Positions 32,722 through 43,449 of a DNA stretch of 64,000 nucleotides are shown piece after piece. The position numbers and the translations under genes are program-made. The notes under the pieces are model-generated. The model did no database searches. It was not told the origin of the DNA and saw nothing but the letters and a program-made list of their open reading frames with translations. The stretch spans positions 137,565,806 through 137,629,805 of the forward strand of contig NC_091133.1 of the NCBI RefSeq assembly GCF_040183065.1, in the 5' to 3' direction. How positions within the stretch are numbered: position 1 is the stretch's first letter; every line of letters starts with the position of its first letter. The DNA is from Periplaneta americana (lineage: Eukaryota > Arthropoda > Insecta > Blattodea > Blattidae).

Positions 32722-33240
32722 CTACTGGTCATCATCTGCCTGCAGCACCGCGTTTGGCATTGTTATCCAGGACCCTTGCTCATGTATCTGAGCTCCCACC
32801 AGTACTTCCCTGCCAGGATCGATACCTTCCACCCTGACACTCACCATGGTTGCTGTCCCTGGAGCCAAGGTGACCTCAGTTTCTGTCCTTACCTGGTATC
32901 GTTCTTCATTCACCAGACCATCCTTGTCCAATGTAATTGCCTGGATGAGGTTTTCCTGTCGAGATACTATAGCTACTCCTCTTGCTACCACCAGCACCAC
33001 CTCACCTTTCAGCACTGGTTGACCCAGCAGTAAGTTCACACCATCCAGACCGCATGGCACCACTATAGCATCAACTGTGAGAGGGATCTCATCTATCACG
33101 ATATCGAGAGTGACCTCACCTGCATCTCATATGGTACCACCACCGAACCCTCGCAATACTACTGCTGTAGGACGCATCTCGCCTCTGGACACCCACATAA
33201 CACACTGCTCAATGGCAATGTTAAACTTGCTGTAGGTGTC
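32722..33240 (-). pseudogene. Gypsy-like protease/linker region
   Basis: The minus frame 33099-32722 reads MIDEIPLTVDAIVVPCGLDG then VNLLLGQPVLKGEVV, the segment that ends a retroviral-type protease fold (the ILGxDFL-like motif appears as LLGQPVL). The catalytic DSGA triad is expected upstream at about 33150-33230 but I could not read it with confidence, so the protease call rests on position and this C-terminal motif. Confidence 0.65.
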
Positions 33241-33373
33241 CAGATATATGAGGATGCGTTCTCAGCCTTTGGATCATGCAATCTTTCTGTATAAACTACT
33301 ACTACTGCAATCAACTAAACTTACCGTTGCCTTCTGGTCTGACACCTTGACAGCTGCTTCTCCTGCGGAACGG

Positions 33374-34421
33374 TTAGGACACAAACCTGGTGTGGCCTGC
33401 CAGTCCACACCGCATGCAGCAAAGCACCTTTGGTTTCGGACAGTTCCGACCCAGATGGGTGCTCAACTCTTGGCAGTTGAAGCACCTTACGTTCTGAGTC
33501 TTCCTGTCCGACTCAGCCCCACCGTGGCTATGTGCCCGCTTCGACCCAGTCTCCACACACCACCTCTTCGATTCCCCTTGGAGTTGTCCACTCTTCTGGT
33601 ACCTGTCCAGGGTAATCAGAGCAGAGTTCCACTTGAAGGCACGAGCGTTCACCTGGAGCTCGTGCAGCTTGGTGTGGTAATACGTCATGGTCTGATCTGA
33701 TAGCTTGCGCCTCACTGCAAGCTCCTCCAATGACTGGCCGAAGTCATGTTGCCGCGGAAAGGTGCACCTCAAGGTCTTCTTCCACTCGGACCACGAGAGA
33801 TTGTAATCCTCCAGGAGAAGCGTCGCCTGCATGAAGCACGACTCTCGTAATTGCTCCAGTCGAGGATGCTACCCAGCTGGTCGATCTTGTTGAGTCAACG
33901 ATCGACATTACACTCTCGATCGTCCGGATCGAAAGCATCAACAAACTCTCCCTCTGCTCTTGCCACAGGGCGCGACGACGTCCTAGAGCTGCTGGCTGTA
34001 CTTCCACACGAGGTGCCCTCACTACAGCAGCGCCCACCTGTGCTACAGCTAGACCCTCCCGAACTCCTCTTCTTCTTGTTTTCCGCTCCTTTGCTGGCAC
34101 CTCCAACCTTGGTTTGGCAATCTGTCACATGACGCAAGATAGCCTGCACCCGTTCCTCTACACACAGGCCGCCTGCTCCTCCATCATGCTCTGGATCACC
34201 CTGGCGACATCCCCTTAGTTGAGGATGTGGGCCACAGCCATTTGGACAGGATCCCCTGCCACCAGCGCGTCGTCTCCTTGAGACACAATGCTCCAGTCTA
34301 CGTGGTCCCTGCACATGCCAGATAATGAAAACGTCACGGAGTCGGGGCTCGATTCTCGGTCCCCGATCTCCATTTCGTAATCCAGCATGCTATCCTCAAC
34401 CTGGTTTAGGTTACTCGCCAT
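33374..34421 (-). pseudogene. Gypsy-like gag with degenerate zinc knuckles
   Basis: It starts MASNLNQVEDSMLDYEMEIG at 34421 (minus). A capsid-like stretch, DYNLSWSEWKKTLRCTFPRQ, lies near 33800-33740, followed by a pair of zinc knuckles near 33490-33380: CFNCQELSTHLGRNC and CMRCGLAGHTRFV. The first knuckle has five rather than four residues before its His, and the second lacks the final Cys, so nucleic acid binding is doubtful. The frame shifts several times between 34300 and 33800. Confidence 0.8.
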
Positions 34422-34564
34422 TTTTCTAACAGCACCTTTGTGTTAACAAAGGAACGTAGGGGAAAATTTCGGTATATGGATACCTCACTGACAAAAATTA
34501 TCTTAAAATACTAAAAAGAGCAGACTTGTCTGTGTATGTCGAACGTGCATCATCACTTCTGAAA

Positions 34565-34811
34565 TGTTGGACACTTGTTTAGTGCCGCCTTTTGATCTAC
34601 AATATCAACACTGCTCCTTTGCTGGACTGTAGTAACTATGCTGCGATCACACAGAAACACGTCTAGCTCATAGCACGCCTCAGAAGTGGAAGAAAGATGG
34701 CTGCAGCTTCTCCCTGTGCACCCTCTTGCTGCCACCTGCCAGTCACCTGATAACTTACTCCTTCGCGCCAACTGTCGGAAACGGCAAGCACTCATCCTGG
34801 CGCGTTTTACA
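34565..34811 (-). repeat. 5' LTR of the Gypsy-like element
   Basis: It is 247 bp, TG...CA on the + strand, paired with 25518-25778. I could not recognise a primer-binding site in the bases just inside it. Confidence 0.88.
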
Positions 34812-35099
34812 AAATATTGACTTAAACCTAAATACAGTTTTGTAATTACTTAGTGAATAATAGATTTTTTGTATGTTGTAAGTTGTTTGCTCTTGAGAAT
34901 TTTGAAAGTTGTATTTAAAACTATGAATTTAACTGTTATCATAAAATACTTTCTGCAGTTGTTCAGTCAATTCTACTTTTAAGATTGATACTATATTAGA
35001 CCTAATAGACAATTGGTCAGAGTCGGAAATGAAATAAACTTGTAAGAACTGAAGGCTCTTACTCTCAGCTGGAAGAAGATATCCAATGAAATTATAAGC

Positions 35100-35345
35100 C
35101 TAATCTTGAACTTTAAATGGCGTAGAATTTACTTTATGTATTTCTTTTGCACAAAACGATGTCACTTGAAATAAGATGTTGTATTGTCTTATATTATGTA
35201 AAAAGTGTGCTGGTAACAGATGTATTCTGACAAGTAAGTTTTTAATTGGTTGTGGGGACTTTTGAATCTCAGGAGGAACAACTTTTACAATAGCGCAACA
35301 TAATCCGTTTGGCTCATTAACCCATTTTTTTTTTTTTTTTTGCAT
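35100..35345 (-). pseudogene. Helitron helicase-like N-terminal domain remnant
   Basis: The minus strand reads VPPEIQKSPQPIKNLLVRIH then PAHFLHNIRQYNILFQVTSF and TPFKVQD. The pattern PPEPLxxLL...KHFLxNIRxYNxxFQMTSFG...FKVQGQ is characteristic of the N-terminal part of Helitron Rep/helicase proteins, which process the element's ends for rolling-circle transposition. Only about 75 codons remain, and the Rep HUH motif and helicase are missing. It lies inside the Helitron defined by its own ends, which supports both calls. A run of about 20 T (A on the coding strand) starts it. Confidence 0.8.
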
Positions 35346-36938
35346 TTCATTTATTGCATAGTTTATTCATTTTATCTATTTTAACACAATTCAAATGAGC
35401 ATAATTAATATCTGGATTATAAAATAATGGAATGCTAAGCTAATGTACTATTACTGCATACTAAATCAATACACTCTCGTTGTTCGTTAATTCTCTGAGA
35501 TGAAAATGAATGTGGCATATAAATATTATTTTAACTCTTAAGTAATCGTGCATGGTGTTCTCAACACTCCAGTCACATATTACGGAGCTGTTAACTACAT
35601 ATTCAGTAAGCCTGTACTTCTGAAACTTACAGTACTTTTCTTAGTATCGGTAAGGCAAGAATAACCATAAACATATTATTTATTTTGCTAATAATTGTAA
35701 CATAAAATATAATATATATGGAAAAACTTTAGCTCACCCCTGAAAGAGTAGAACTCGTGCTCAGGGGCGGATTCGTGAATTAAAATTAAAATCATAATTC
35801 GCATACTCGAGATAATAAGGGTTTAAGTGGTGTGGGGTGGTTACGCGCGACTGCTTAAGGGTTAAGAAACACAGGAATGAATAAGGGTAAATTCTGAGCG
35901 CAGGAACATTATTTCGTGACACTTTGTAACGTAACTCAGCTCCAGTGAACTCAACGGTAAAATACTAATGTTTACTCCATATGTGCTGTATTTTTGGTCT
36001 TGGAAAAGTACTCATCTTCATGATACAACTCTTAAAAATATTATTATGTTCTGTGGACAAAAAAAAAAAAAAAAAAACCGAAGTGTATAAAATTAGAATA
36101 CTTTATGTGGACCAAATAAAATTTAAATAATCAAGTAATTTAATATTATTTATATGTAAAGTTTTCTGTGCATAAGAATCTATTTTAATCTTACATGTTC
36201 TTGATTCACTCTGGAGTTACCGTAATAGCATATAACATTATGCCCATCTGGAGAAACTACACATTCCAATGGTGAAATAACAATTATACAAACCAGTTAA
36301 GTAGCTTCTGAGATTACTTCATACAAACACACAAATATTCTCTGTATGTTAATATTGATAATTATATTCCCATCATACCATTATATCCGTATAAAATAGT
36401 GTTACATGAATAGCTTCCGTTTGTTGTTGTGCAAAGCCCCTTATAGACGAAGTTATTTGTTTTCATGTCATCTAAGGCAACGCTGATAAAATGCATTGTC
36501 ATTTTAAAACTCGTGTATTTCATTAAATATCTGTCCTATCAAAATTTTGCATAGAATAAAACTGATTGGAAATAGTTTTTAAAGAAACTTTTCTTATGTA
36601 ATATTTTTCATAAAAATTAATAGTAAGCGACATATTATCGATTTAATTCAGGCCCCCTTATAACCCCCCTTTAAAAAAAAAAGTATTTTGAATGCCATAT
36701 AGTGTAAAATCTAAGTTAGAACAAACATAATTGATATTCAAATTTTCATATAAATTGATACACCCATAATCGCGTGAAAAGGTAACAAACATCCAGACAG
36801 ACAGACATACAAACAAAAATAAAAAAAAATGCGATTTTTGGTCTCAGGATGGTTAATTATACATGTTGACATCAATTATTCTTGAAAATGCGAAAATTAT
36901 CACAAAAATTTTGGTTACAGATTTATTATCAGTATAGA

Positions 36939-37450
36939 TGATGTCCTAACCTTGATAGCAAATGACGTCACGGGCAGTGGGGGATGTTCTGGTGGTCACT
37001 ACCCTACCTTCTATTCTATTTTCCTTCATAAAAACTATTTTTGTTGGCACTAGTGCTGGCCCTTATAGGGTGTTCAGTACCAGTACTTTTAATTAAATTG
37101 CCTTACACTTTGTGATGAGGGTACTAAGAAAAGGCTCTGATAAATCCAAAGAGATTGCATATGTCACTAGTGCGTCCAGCATTTATAAATTGCAGGTTTG
37201 GAGTAAATCCCGAAAAGACAAAATATGATTATGTCTCGTGACCAGAACATAGTATGCTTCTTTGTGTAGCAAGAAAAATAAATTGTAAACTATTCTGTGT
37301 CTTTTTGCAAACACAATGTCAGATTACAAATAAAATATTTTCAGTTACTACGACTGAATCAATAATAATAATGATAACAATAATAAATATTCTTCTTAGA
37401 GAGTCATTCTGTATTATTTTCATATCTTCATTGTAAATAAATGTTTTTTA
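36939..37450. other. Intronic stretch, no gene recognised
   Basis: It lies between the Helitron 5' end and the next LINE scraps. Nothing recognisable. Confidence 0.5.
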
Positions 37451-37459
37451 ACAATCTCC

Positions 37460-37557
37460 AGATGTCCAGGGTTCGCTTATTCGCGGATGACTGTATCGTA
37501 CAGGGAAATAAAGAGTTATGAAGATACTACTCTTCTTCAAAATGACTACATTGATTA
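37460..37557 (+). pseudogene. LINE reverse transcriptase scrap with FADD box
   Basis: The + strand reads SRVRLFADDCIVQGNKEL then a stop, the motif-C segment of a jockey/R1-like reverse transcriptase. The catalytic aspartates are both present, but only about 20 codons survive. Confidence 0.65.
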
Positions 37558-37574
37558 TTACATAATATATTAAA

Positions 37575-37815
37575 CATTTGTTGGACAACGTTCAAAATTC
37601 CACAAGAATGGAATGAAGCTGTAATCATCCCTATTTTTAAGAAAGGTGATCGATGAGATTGTAATGATTACAGAGGCATCAGCCTGTTGAATTCAGCCTA
37701 CAAACTATTTGCGAAAATAATAACTAGTTACCTCAATACGATCAGTGAACATAAACTAAGCGAAGAACAATGTGGATTCAGAAAGGTACGATCATGAACA
37801 AAAGTTGTTTAAATT
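37575..37815 (+). pseudogene. RTE-like LINE reverse transcriptase N-terminal fragment
   Basis: The + strand reads AVIIPIFKKGDR, a stop, DCNDYRGISLLNSAYKLFAK then LSEEQCGFRKVRS. These are the fingers-domain motifs before the first catalytic Asp of F52C9.6-type LINEs. Stops interrupt it. It comes from a different part of the protein than the scrap just upstream, so two separate insertions are likely. Confidence 0.8.
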
Positions 37816-38189
37816 GTTCACACAGCCTCTTCTAGATGTACCACTCAAACTTTCCATTATTTCAACATATAAAATTCACAACACCAAAAGCTTATATGTT
37901 TAGAACCACTAACACCAAATTTAAGCTGTACTGAAGGTGGGACAAATACATTCTTGCTGTTATATTAGAGAAAAAAAATTTTATTACCTCAAAAAAATCT
38001 TTATTTCTTAAGAAATTGGGAACCTGAGGACTGGAAATGGATGAAAGAACTTCTTTTCAATTTTACTTTATCAAGTTTGTAGTGCAGTTGTACAATATTT
38101 CTTAGTGAGTGTAAAAAGGATTAATTTCTAAAAAAAAAAAAAAAAAAAAAACTCTTACACTTGTGCAATAGCAACATGTAAAAACAGAG

Positions 38190-38780
38190 GTGTCACAGAA
38201 AATAAAACACACATACAAACTTATAAAGGGCGAACTGATGAAATATGGCAAGTACATTCTCAGTGTGCAGTGAAAGAGGAATTCCTGATCGGACTTTGAC
38301 TATAACTTTAAGAGCTCATCTTAAAAGCAGAACATGTAAACAAAAACTTGGAGGCCAGAATCATAAGACTAGTGGAAGTAGGCATTTAGTAACACCTGAG
38401 GTTCTGAGAAGATGTGCAATAGCATGCAATTGTGGTAGAAAGACTGGAAGGGACGTACAAACATTTTGAACCATAAAACTCCACCAGTGATTCTAGCAAG
38501 GGTCCAAAAATTGAACCAGCCTATTGTAGAGGATTATTTAAAAAAAAAAACCTGAAAAACACTAATGACCTAAACTTAAAAAGTATCTCTCAAAGGATTT
38601 ATAATGTTGACTAAAAGGGTTGCTATCGCATTATCCACCACTAATGAACAGTTGCAGCTCTTAAAGGAGCAAAGTATGTCCATTTGGTAGCTCTAGAACG
38701 CGCAGAAAAAGTAACAGTTGTTGGGTGTGCTAGTGCTATAAATCACATAAACCCACGAATGGTGATGTGCAGTTTACCTA
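38190..38780 (+). pseudogene. pogo/jerky-like transposase fragment
   Basis: On the + strand, about 38580-38775 reads SQRIYNVD, a stop, KGCYRIIHH, then ALKGAKYVHLVALERAEKVT and VVGCASAINHINPRMVM. The pattern YNVDExG...QKG.+.V...T..ERG..VTVV.C..A.G...PPM is the start of the DDE domain of CENP-B/jerky-type pogo transposases, with the first catalytic Asp (NVD) present. The preceding open frame (38245-38469) may be the N-terminal part but has no confirming motif. A SINE interrupts the 3' side. Confidence 0.72.
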
Positions 38781-38784
38781 TTGT

Positions 38785-39012
38785 CACGTGATCCGGAGTT
38801 GCGCTTGGGAGCAGATTTAATTCCCACTTGGACTGATTACCTGGTTGGGTTTTTTCCGAGGTTTTCCCCAACCGTAAGGCAAATGTCAGCTAATCTATGA
38901 CGAATCCTCGACTTCATCTCGCCAAATATCATCTCACTATCACCAATCCCATCAATGCTAAATAACCTCGTAGCTGATACAGTGTCATTAAATAACCAAG
39001 TTAAAATTAAAA
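38785..39012 (+). mobile_element. tRNA-derived SINE, related subfamily
   Basis: The tRNA-like head is worn; the body has GGTTGGGTTTTTTCCGAGG and the tail AATGCTAAATAACCTCGTAG then GTGTCATTAAATAACC. The overall plan matches the main SINE family but with a different body (AATCCTCGACTTCATCTCGC). It interrupts the pogo-like fragment. Confidence 0.8.
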
Positions 39013-40414
39013 ACTCCTATAACAACTTGTAGCCTCATGAAAAAAATACAAACGTACTCTAGCTTTGAGCAAGTGAGGAAAAATGACGTGTATGTTACTG
39101 CAAGTGCTAATAAGTTCAAGTGTTACAAGATGTTCATCTTGATAGCCAATGTGTGAATAAACATCATTTCGACATTTTCATCATTGGTAATTTTGACCAC
39201 TTGAAATAAAAATGTCTCTATCATGTCATTTCCTTTCTTCATTCTCTCAGATCGCCAGTTCTTGAAGTTCTCCAAAGTCTTTCAGCTATCGGCTTGCCAA
39301 TACATGAAGGGCTCAGAAACATCTGCATACAATTTGGATGCAGACATTATGCCTAAATGAGAATAGTTTATCCAAACACACTTTTGGGTCTGAAACTTAT
39401 TAATTTTGCTTTTTGGCTGAGTGCTGAATAGTGTGTTTGGACCTATACCTAGTCCTTGGTAAGAGGCGAGTCTTCCTGAACTTCAAATGGACTAGGATTT
39501 CTTTGACAGCTAGAAAAACTACACGCCTTTACATTTCAGCTACTCCTGACTTCTACGGTCAAAGTATTGAACTACAATTTGGTGATCATATGCATCACAG
39601 ATTAGAGAACACAACGAAATTTTACTCAAAAAGGTACTCTTCTAAAATGCCCTTCTTGCATCCAGCCCCTCATTTGTGTCTTCAAAAGACCCCACTGCTA
39701 AGTCTTTTGAAAAGGAATGTTTTTTCATGAAATCTAGAGCAATTAATAATTCAATTAATTTCGTGAAATAGGTCTATCAGTACTTAAGTGTGAAGCTGAA
39801 ATTTCATTCAATTTCGTCCCAGTTGAACTCAATTCACAATGAAAACAAAGGATTAAACAAGAGTGTAAAACAGAAATGTGATAAGTAAGCGTGAGTTTTC
39901 ACATTCTAATTCTCTAATTGTCTCAGGTGAACACAGACAAAACGCAACAAGAATTGTCAGAAATGGTCCTGGTCCAATTGCTAGAATCTACACATAGTAA
40001 ACTTGCTATGTAATACATATTCATTATCACACCATTTGTTGCTAGGTTCTATTTAAAATGTAATTAAACACGATGTAACCAATTTCTGACACACTCTGAT
40101 TTCCCTTGCTCAAAGCTGTATTTTGCAGCATGTGTTTTAGATGATATCAATGGGCCAGTTCAGAAGGAAAACAACTCAAAATTTAAAGTTTTGATAAACC
40201 TGCACGTTAAAGCTTCATGTTGCTATGAAAAATCTAAGGATCGCTGAAATTACTTGTACTCCACATTCTGTTAATGATGTTGTATATAAGTTCCAAATTA
40301 TAGAGTGAGTTAATCGGAGCTTTAAAATGCAGTTTTCTCAAAGTTTTTAACTGGTCCCATACTATGAACATACATTCTACAATACTTTAAAAGTGGATTG
40401 GTATTTTGTTTCAG
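39013..40414. other. Intronic stretch before the last LMX1 exon
   Basis: No gene is recognised. The longest open frame (39431-39730, +) shows no known domain. The acceptor for the last exon is GTTTCAG at 40408-40414. Confidence 0.55.
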
Positions 40415-40650
40415 ACACATACCCTACACATTCGGGTGAAAGTTTCTGCAGCTCGGATATTTCCTTGGATGACAGCACCAATTTTGAACAATTGGATGAA
40501 GGTGGATCTGACACACTCTCACTTCAAAACCTCGACCTACAACCCCCGCATCCTCCACCATCAGAAAGTATCCTGCCAACTATGGTACAAGTCAATCCTA
40601 TAGACAAACTATATTTGATGCAGAATTCTTACTTTAGTACTGAGCAGTGA
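40415..40650 (+). CDS. Lmx1a: LMX1-type gene, last coding exon
   Basis: The exon completes an Asp codon with the base left by 14654 and encodes TYPTHSGESFCSSDISLDDS, then TNFEQLDEGGSDTLSLQNLD, a proline-rich stretch, and the C-terminus VNPIDKLYLMQNSYFSTEQ followed by TGA (40648-40650). The ending NPID-K/R-LY-x-MQ-N/S-SYF is the signature C-terminus of LMX1A and LMX1B proteins, and the acidic SDISLDD segment is also typical, so the identification is independent of the homeodomain exon. The reading frame has no break. The 3' UTR follows, with an AATAAA at 40923-40928 as a candidate polyadenylation signal. Confidence 0.94.
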
Positions 40651-40945
40651 ACTCCTGAAAAGAGAAAATATTACGAACTGTTTCTTGTCTTGGATAACAG
40701 GGTTCAAATACAAAATTATTCAGCTGGGTTATGTAAGTTATTATATAATGTGTTACCTTGGAATCATAATATTAAAAGGAATTTTAATTTGACATTGTAA
40801 TTGTCTTATTGTTTTACTCACAATGAGAACTGTACTCTTGGCTTGAATAGGCCATGCATGTTAAACAACATAAACTGTAATTATTGAAGAACTATTAAGT
40901 TTTCATTGTGGAATATAAATTTAATAAAATTACTTATTAAAACTT
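40651..40945 (+). other. Probable 3' UTR of the LMX1-type gene
   Basis: It follows the TGA at 40648-40650. AATAAA at 40923-40928 could direct cleavage shortly after; other AT-rich hexamers are present, so the true end is uncertain. Confidence 0.55.
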
Positions 40946-41077
40946 ATTTACTATTCAGTTTCATCAAACTTATGAGTGCTCACTTTTAAATTTCATTTAT
41001 TCAGTGTCTGTGGCCTGTTCAAACCAAACTATATTGCTATTACGTAAACTTCACTCTTCTTCTTCTAGAAACAGACA

Positions 41078-41311
41078 CAGCAGAGTCCTGATTATCCGGA
41101 GGGTGAGAGTGCTATGTGGATTTTACAAAGGTCGCACCCATTAATGTAGAAAGCTGTTACTCACATGTACATAGTAAACGAGTTTTTATTCATAATACAG
41201 TACAATATGTAACCTACGACAAAAAACATTGTCAATGTTCAGTACTGTATATATGTACACTACTTAAGTGATCCAGATAACACAGAAGGCTGGATAATCA
41301 GGACTCTACTG
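41078..41311. mobile_element. pogo-like MITE, 234 bp
   Basis: Its ends are inverted: CAGCAGAGTCCTGATTATCC on the left and, reverse-complemented, CAGTAGAGTCCTGATTATCC on the right. The right end is followed by TA; the left is preceded by CA, so one side of the expected TA duplication is mutated. The end sequence type fits pogo/Tigger elements, whose transposase scraps occur at 38.2 and 60.4 kb. Confidence 0.8.
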
Positions 41312-41662
41312 TAATTAAATTTACTATGGAAACATCTATATTATTGTACCAGTACACTGAATATATTTAAAACTTTTAACAAGAGAAACTAATTTGACAT
41401 ATCAGAATATTTAAAATTTATATAGATCCTGTTGCACAGAATCATGTATGTAATTTGTCGATATTGTGTGCATGTGTGTATATTTTATATATGTATTTAT
41501 TTATACTTGAAACAGTTGCCTATCTTCAACTTAGACTCACTTCGTTTCCAGCATGGTTTACATATGAGCATTTTTGTGGAGAAATGGCTCTAACCTCTTA
41601 GAGAAACGTGTTGCTCTTTTTTAAGGCACCAGTATTGTATCACAGCTGCTGCAGACGGTGCA

Positions 41663-41746
41663 GTAGTCATAACGAAAATGCTGGACTTGGAAGTTAAAAG
41701 CTCTCAAGGTAGTAGTACTGGTAATGGTTCGAATCCTTATGACTAC
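41663..41746 (+). other. 84-nt tRNA-like sequence with 10-bp closing stem
   Basis: GTAGTCATAA at the start pairs perfectly with TTATGACTAC at the end, and a B-box-like GGTTCGAATCC precedes the 3' stem. The 5' part lacks a good A box and the anticodon arm is unclear, so a functional tRNA is unlikely. A tRNA pseudogene or a SINE head is more probable. Confidence 0.4.
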
Positions 41747-41759
41747 CCACTATTTATTT

Positions 41760-43190
41760 ATTCATGTATTTATTTATTTAAGGTTTACTCTTCTTTTATG
41801 GTACATTAATTATATATTTAGTCATTTATTTCTGAAATATAATAATCATAATAATAAATCCATAATATTATACTATTAACGTAATGTAACATAGAAAAAC
41901 ACATTTAGTCCTAATTTCGTCGTATTTTGTCTCATAAATCAGGCGATTTAATACTTTCAACTGTTGATTTCCTGAAAAGAGTAGACACCATACATTTATA
42001 CGAAGAGTGGTGTACAGCACTTCACGTGCTTGTCCATCAGGCCTGACGCCTGAGAGGTGGTTAGGTCTCGAGGGTCTGCATACTTCATGAGGAGAAGGCT
42101 ATTACACGCGGTATTAGGTTTTTATTTGTTATTGTTTTGTGTTTAGTTTGTTTGAAGGTTGATATACAATATTTTAGTTATTCTTTTCCATGCACCATCT
42201 GCTTTAGTAAGGATAATCGTGAACAAAGAGCACCTACTAACTGCAGACGCCCAGATAGAAGGAATCAGGAAAGAAGAGATCTTCCAGCACTCTATTGGAA
42301 AGCAAGAGGGTTAATGGCATGAGCGAATCGCTAATCAATGGATACCAACCAAGTTATTATTTTCCCTTTTGTATTTGAAATAATCCCCATGAAAGCCCAA
42401 AGCATTTTCACGATACATTAAAAACTCATTAAAACAAGGTCATATTATTTACTGTTTTTTAATAAAGAAATGAAAAAAAATACTGAGACTTGATCACTTC
42501 ACGTGTTTGTTTCATGCTGACTATCGAATTTTTCTGTCCTAAGCTGCACACGCACACACATACACACTTTATACTGATTAAACAACTGTAACACACACAA
42601 TCAACTTAAATAGAGAATGATGGATATGAAGCCCATTTTTTCTTAACAACCTAAAGATGTGCAGTCAATACTGAAAATGACTGGGAAGACCTCTAACGAA
42701 AAAGAGTAGGAATATGTCAATTCATAATCAGGGTCATTTATGTGTACTTACCAATATAGGAGAGAGGAGGAGTAATATGGTCCCTGCAGGCAACAAAGCC
42801 TATCTAAGAGATTTTTTATTGCGAGTTTTATGGAAGGTGCTTTAGAAATAAAATACAGATATAATGCTAAAGTACATTTACTTTTCTCATAAAATAGAAA
42901 AAGAATAGACTAACATACCAGAATGACTCCTCACTATACCCAATTTAATAAACTCCTATATATGTAGGCGTTATTTTCAGAGTAGTCTGTTAATATGGCC
43001 CTTATCATGGGGTAATAAAGCCCATGTTTTAAGATATCTTATGAAAATGTGTAACACATTAATGAAATACAATGAGATGGACCAATACAAAAACTGAAAA
43101 ACCCTGAAATGAATACTTATGAAATTTAGTATTTTAGTAAATAAAAATATCTGTCTATGGCAGACATTCCCAAGGACGAGCTACAGGATG
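41760..43190. other. Intergenic stretch, no gene recognised
   Basis: It contains a TATTTATT-rich low-complexity patch at 41750-41830. Short frames such as 42137-42322 have no domain or coding signature. Confidence 0.5.
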
Positions 43191-43202
43191 AGAGGTGGGT
43201 GT

Positions 43203-43449
43203 ATTTTATTTTAGTAGGTTATTTTATGACGCTTTATCAACATCTTAGGTTATTTAGCGTCTGAATGAGATGAAGGTGATAATGCCGGTGAAATGAGTCC
43301 AGGGTCCAGCACCGAAAGTTACCCAGCATTTGCTCGTATTAGGTTGAGGGAAAATTCTGGAAAAAACCTCAACCAGGTAACTTGCCCTGACTGGGAATCG
43401 AACCTGGTTTTGCGGCCAAATGCGCTAACCGTTACTCCACAGGTGTGGA
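43203..43449 (-). mobile_element. tRNA-derived SINE (main family)
   Basis: On the minus strand the head is GGAGTAACGGTTAGCGCATT with B box GGTTCGATTCCCAG, the body has GGTTTTTTCCAGAATTTTCC, and the tail TGATAAAGCGTCATAAAATA. The flanks AGGTGGGTGT and AGGTAGGTGT are a near-perfect 10-bp target duplication. It has lost a few bases of the head relative to the other copies. Confidence 0.9.

Larger units (their letters stand above)
25518..34811 (-). mobile_element. Ty3/Gypsy-like LTR retrotransposon, split by later insertions
   Basis: Two similar LTRs (25518-25778 and 34565-34811) begin TG and end CA and are flanked by a 4-bp duplication AAAT (25514-25517 and 34812-34815). On the minus strand the order is gag, protease region, reverse transcriptase, RNase H, integrase: the Ty3/Gypsy order. 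No env-like frame was seen. A hAT element (28122-31629) interrupts the reverse transcriptase and a LINE fragment (about 32170-32715) interrupts the protease/RT linker. The LTRs differ by several indels and substitutions, so the insertion is not recent. Confidence 0.92.
25475..36938 (-). mobile_element. Helitron, split by a Gypsy-like element
   Basis: On the minus strand the 5' end is TCTATACTGATAATAAATCT (from 36938) preceded by A. The 3' end is GTGCAGTGAAGCAC then ACGGGTATGGCTAG (to 25475) followed by T. TC at the start, a GC-containing hairpin (GTGC...GCAC) about 10 bp before a terminal CTAG, and insertion between A and T are the defining Helitron signature. The Gypsy-like element (25518-34811) sits 43 bp from the 3' end; without it the Helitron is about 2.17 kb. 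It retains one coding remnant at 35100-35345. The near-5' region carries AGACAGACAGACATACAAAC, as in related copies known from many arthropods (from memory). Confidence 0.85.
14655..40414 (+). other. LMX1-like gene intron, about 25.8 kb, filled with repeats
   Basis: It runs from donor GTAGGT to acceptor TTTCAG. It contains the 47-bp minisatellite, the long-armed element, the Helitron/Gypsy/hAT/Penelope nest, LINE and pogo fragments and SINEs listed separately. I saw no further exon of the host gene within it; an alternative exon cannot be excluded by eye. Confidence 0.8.

Noticed and set aside
25518..34811. Endogenous retrovirus with an envelope gene
   Set aside because: The sequence between integrase and the 3' LTR is too short and no envelope-like frame is visible; it is described only as an LTR retrotransposon remnant.
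39431..39730. 99-codon open frame as a host exon
   Set aside because: No family resemblance, no consistent splice sites, and it lies within the long LMX1 intron.
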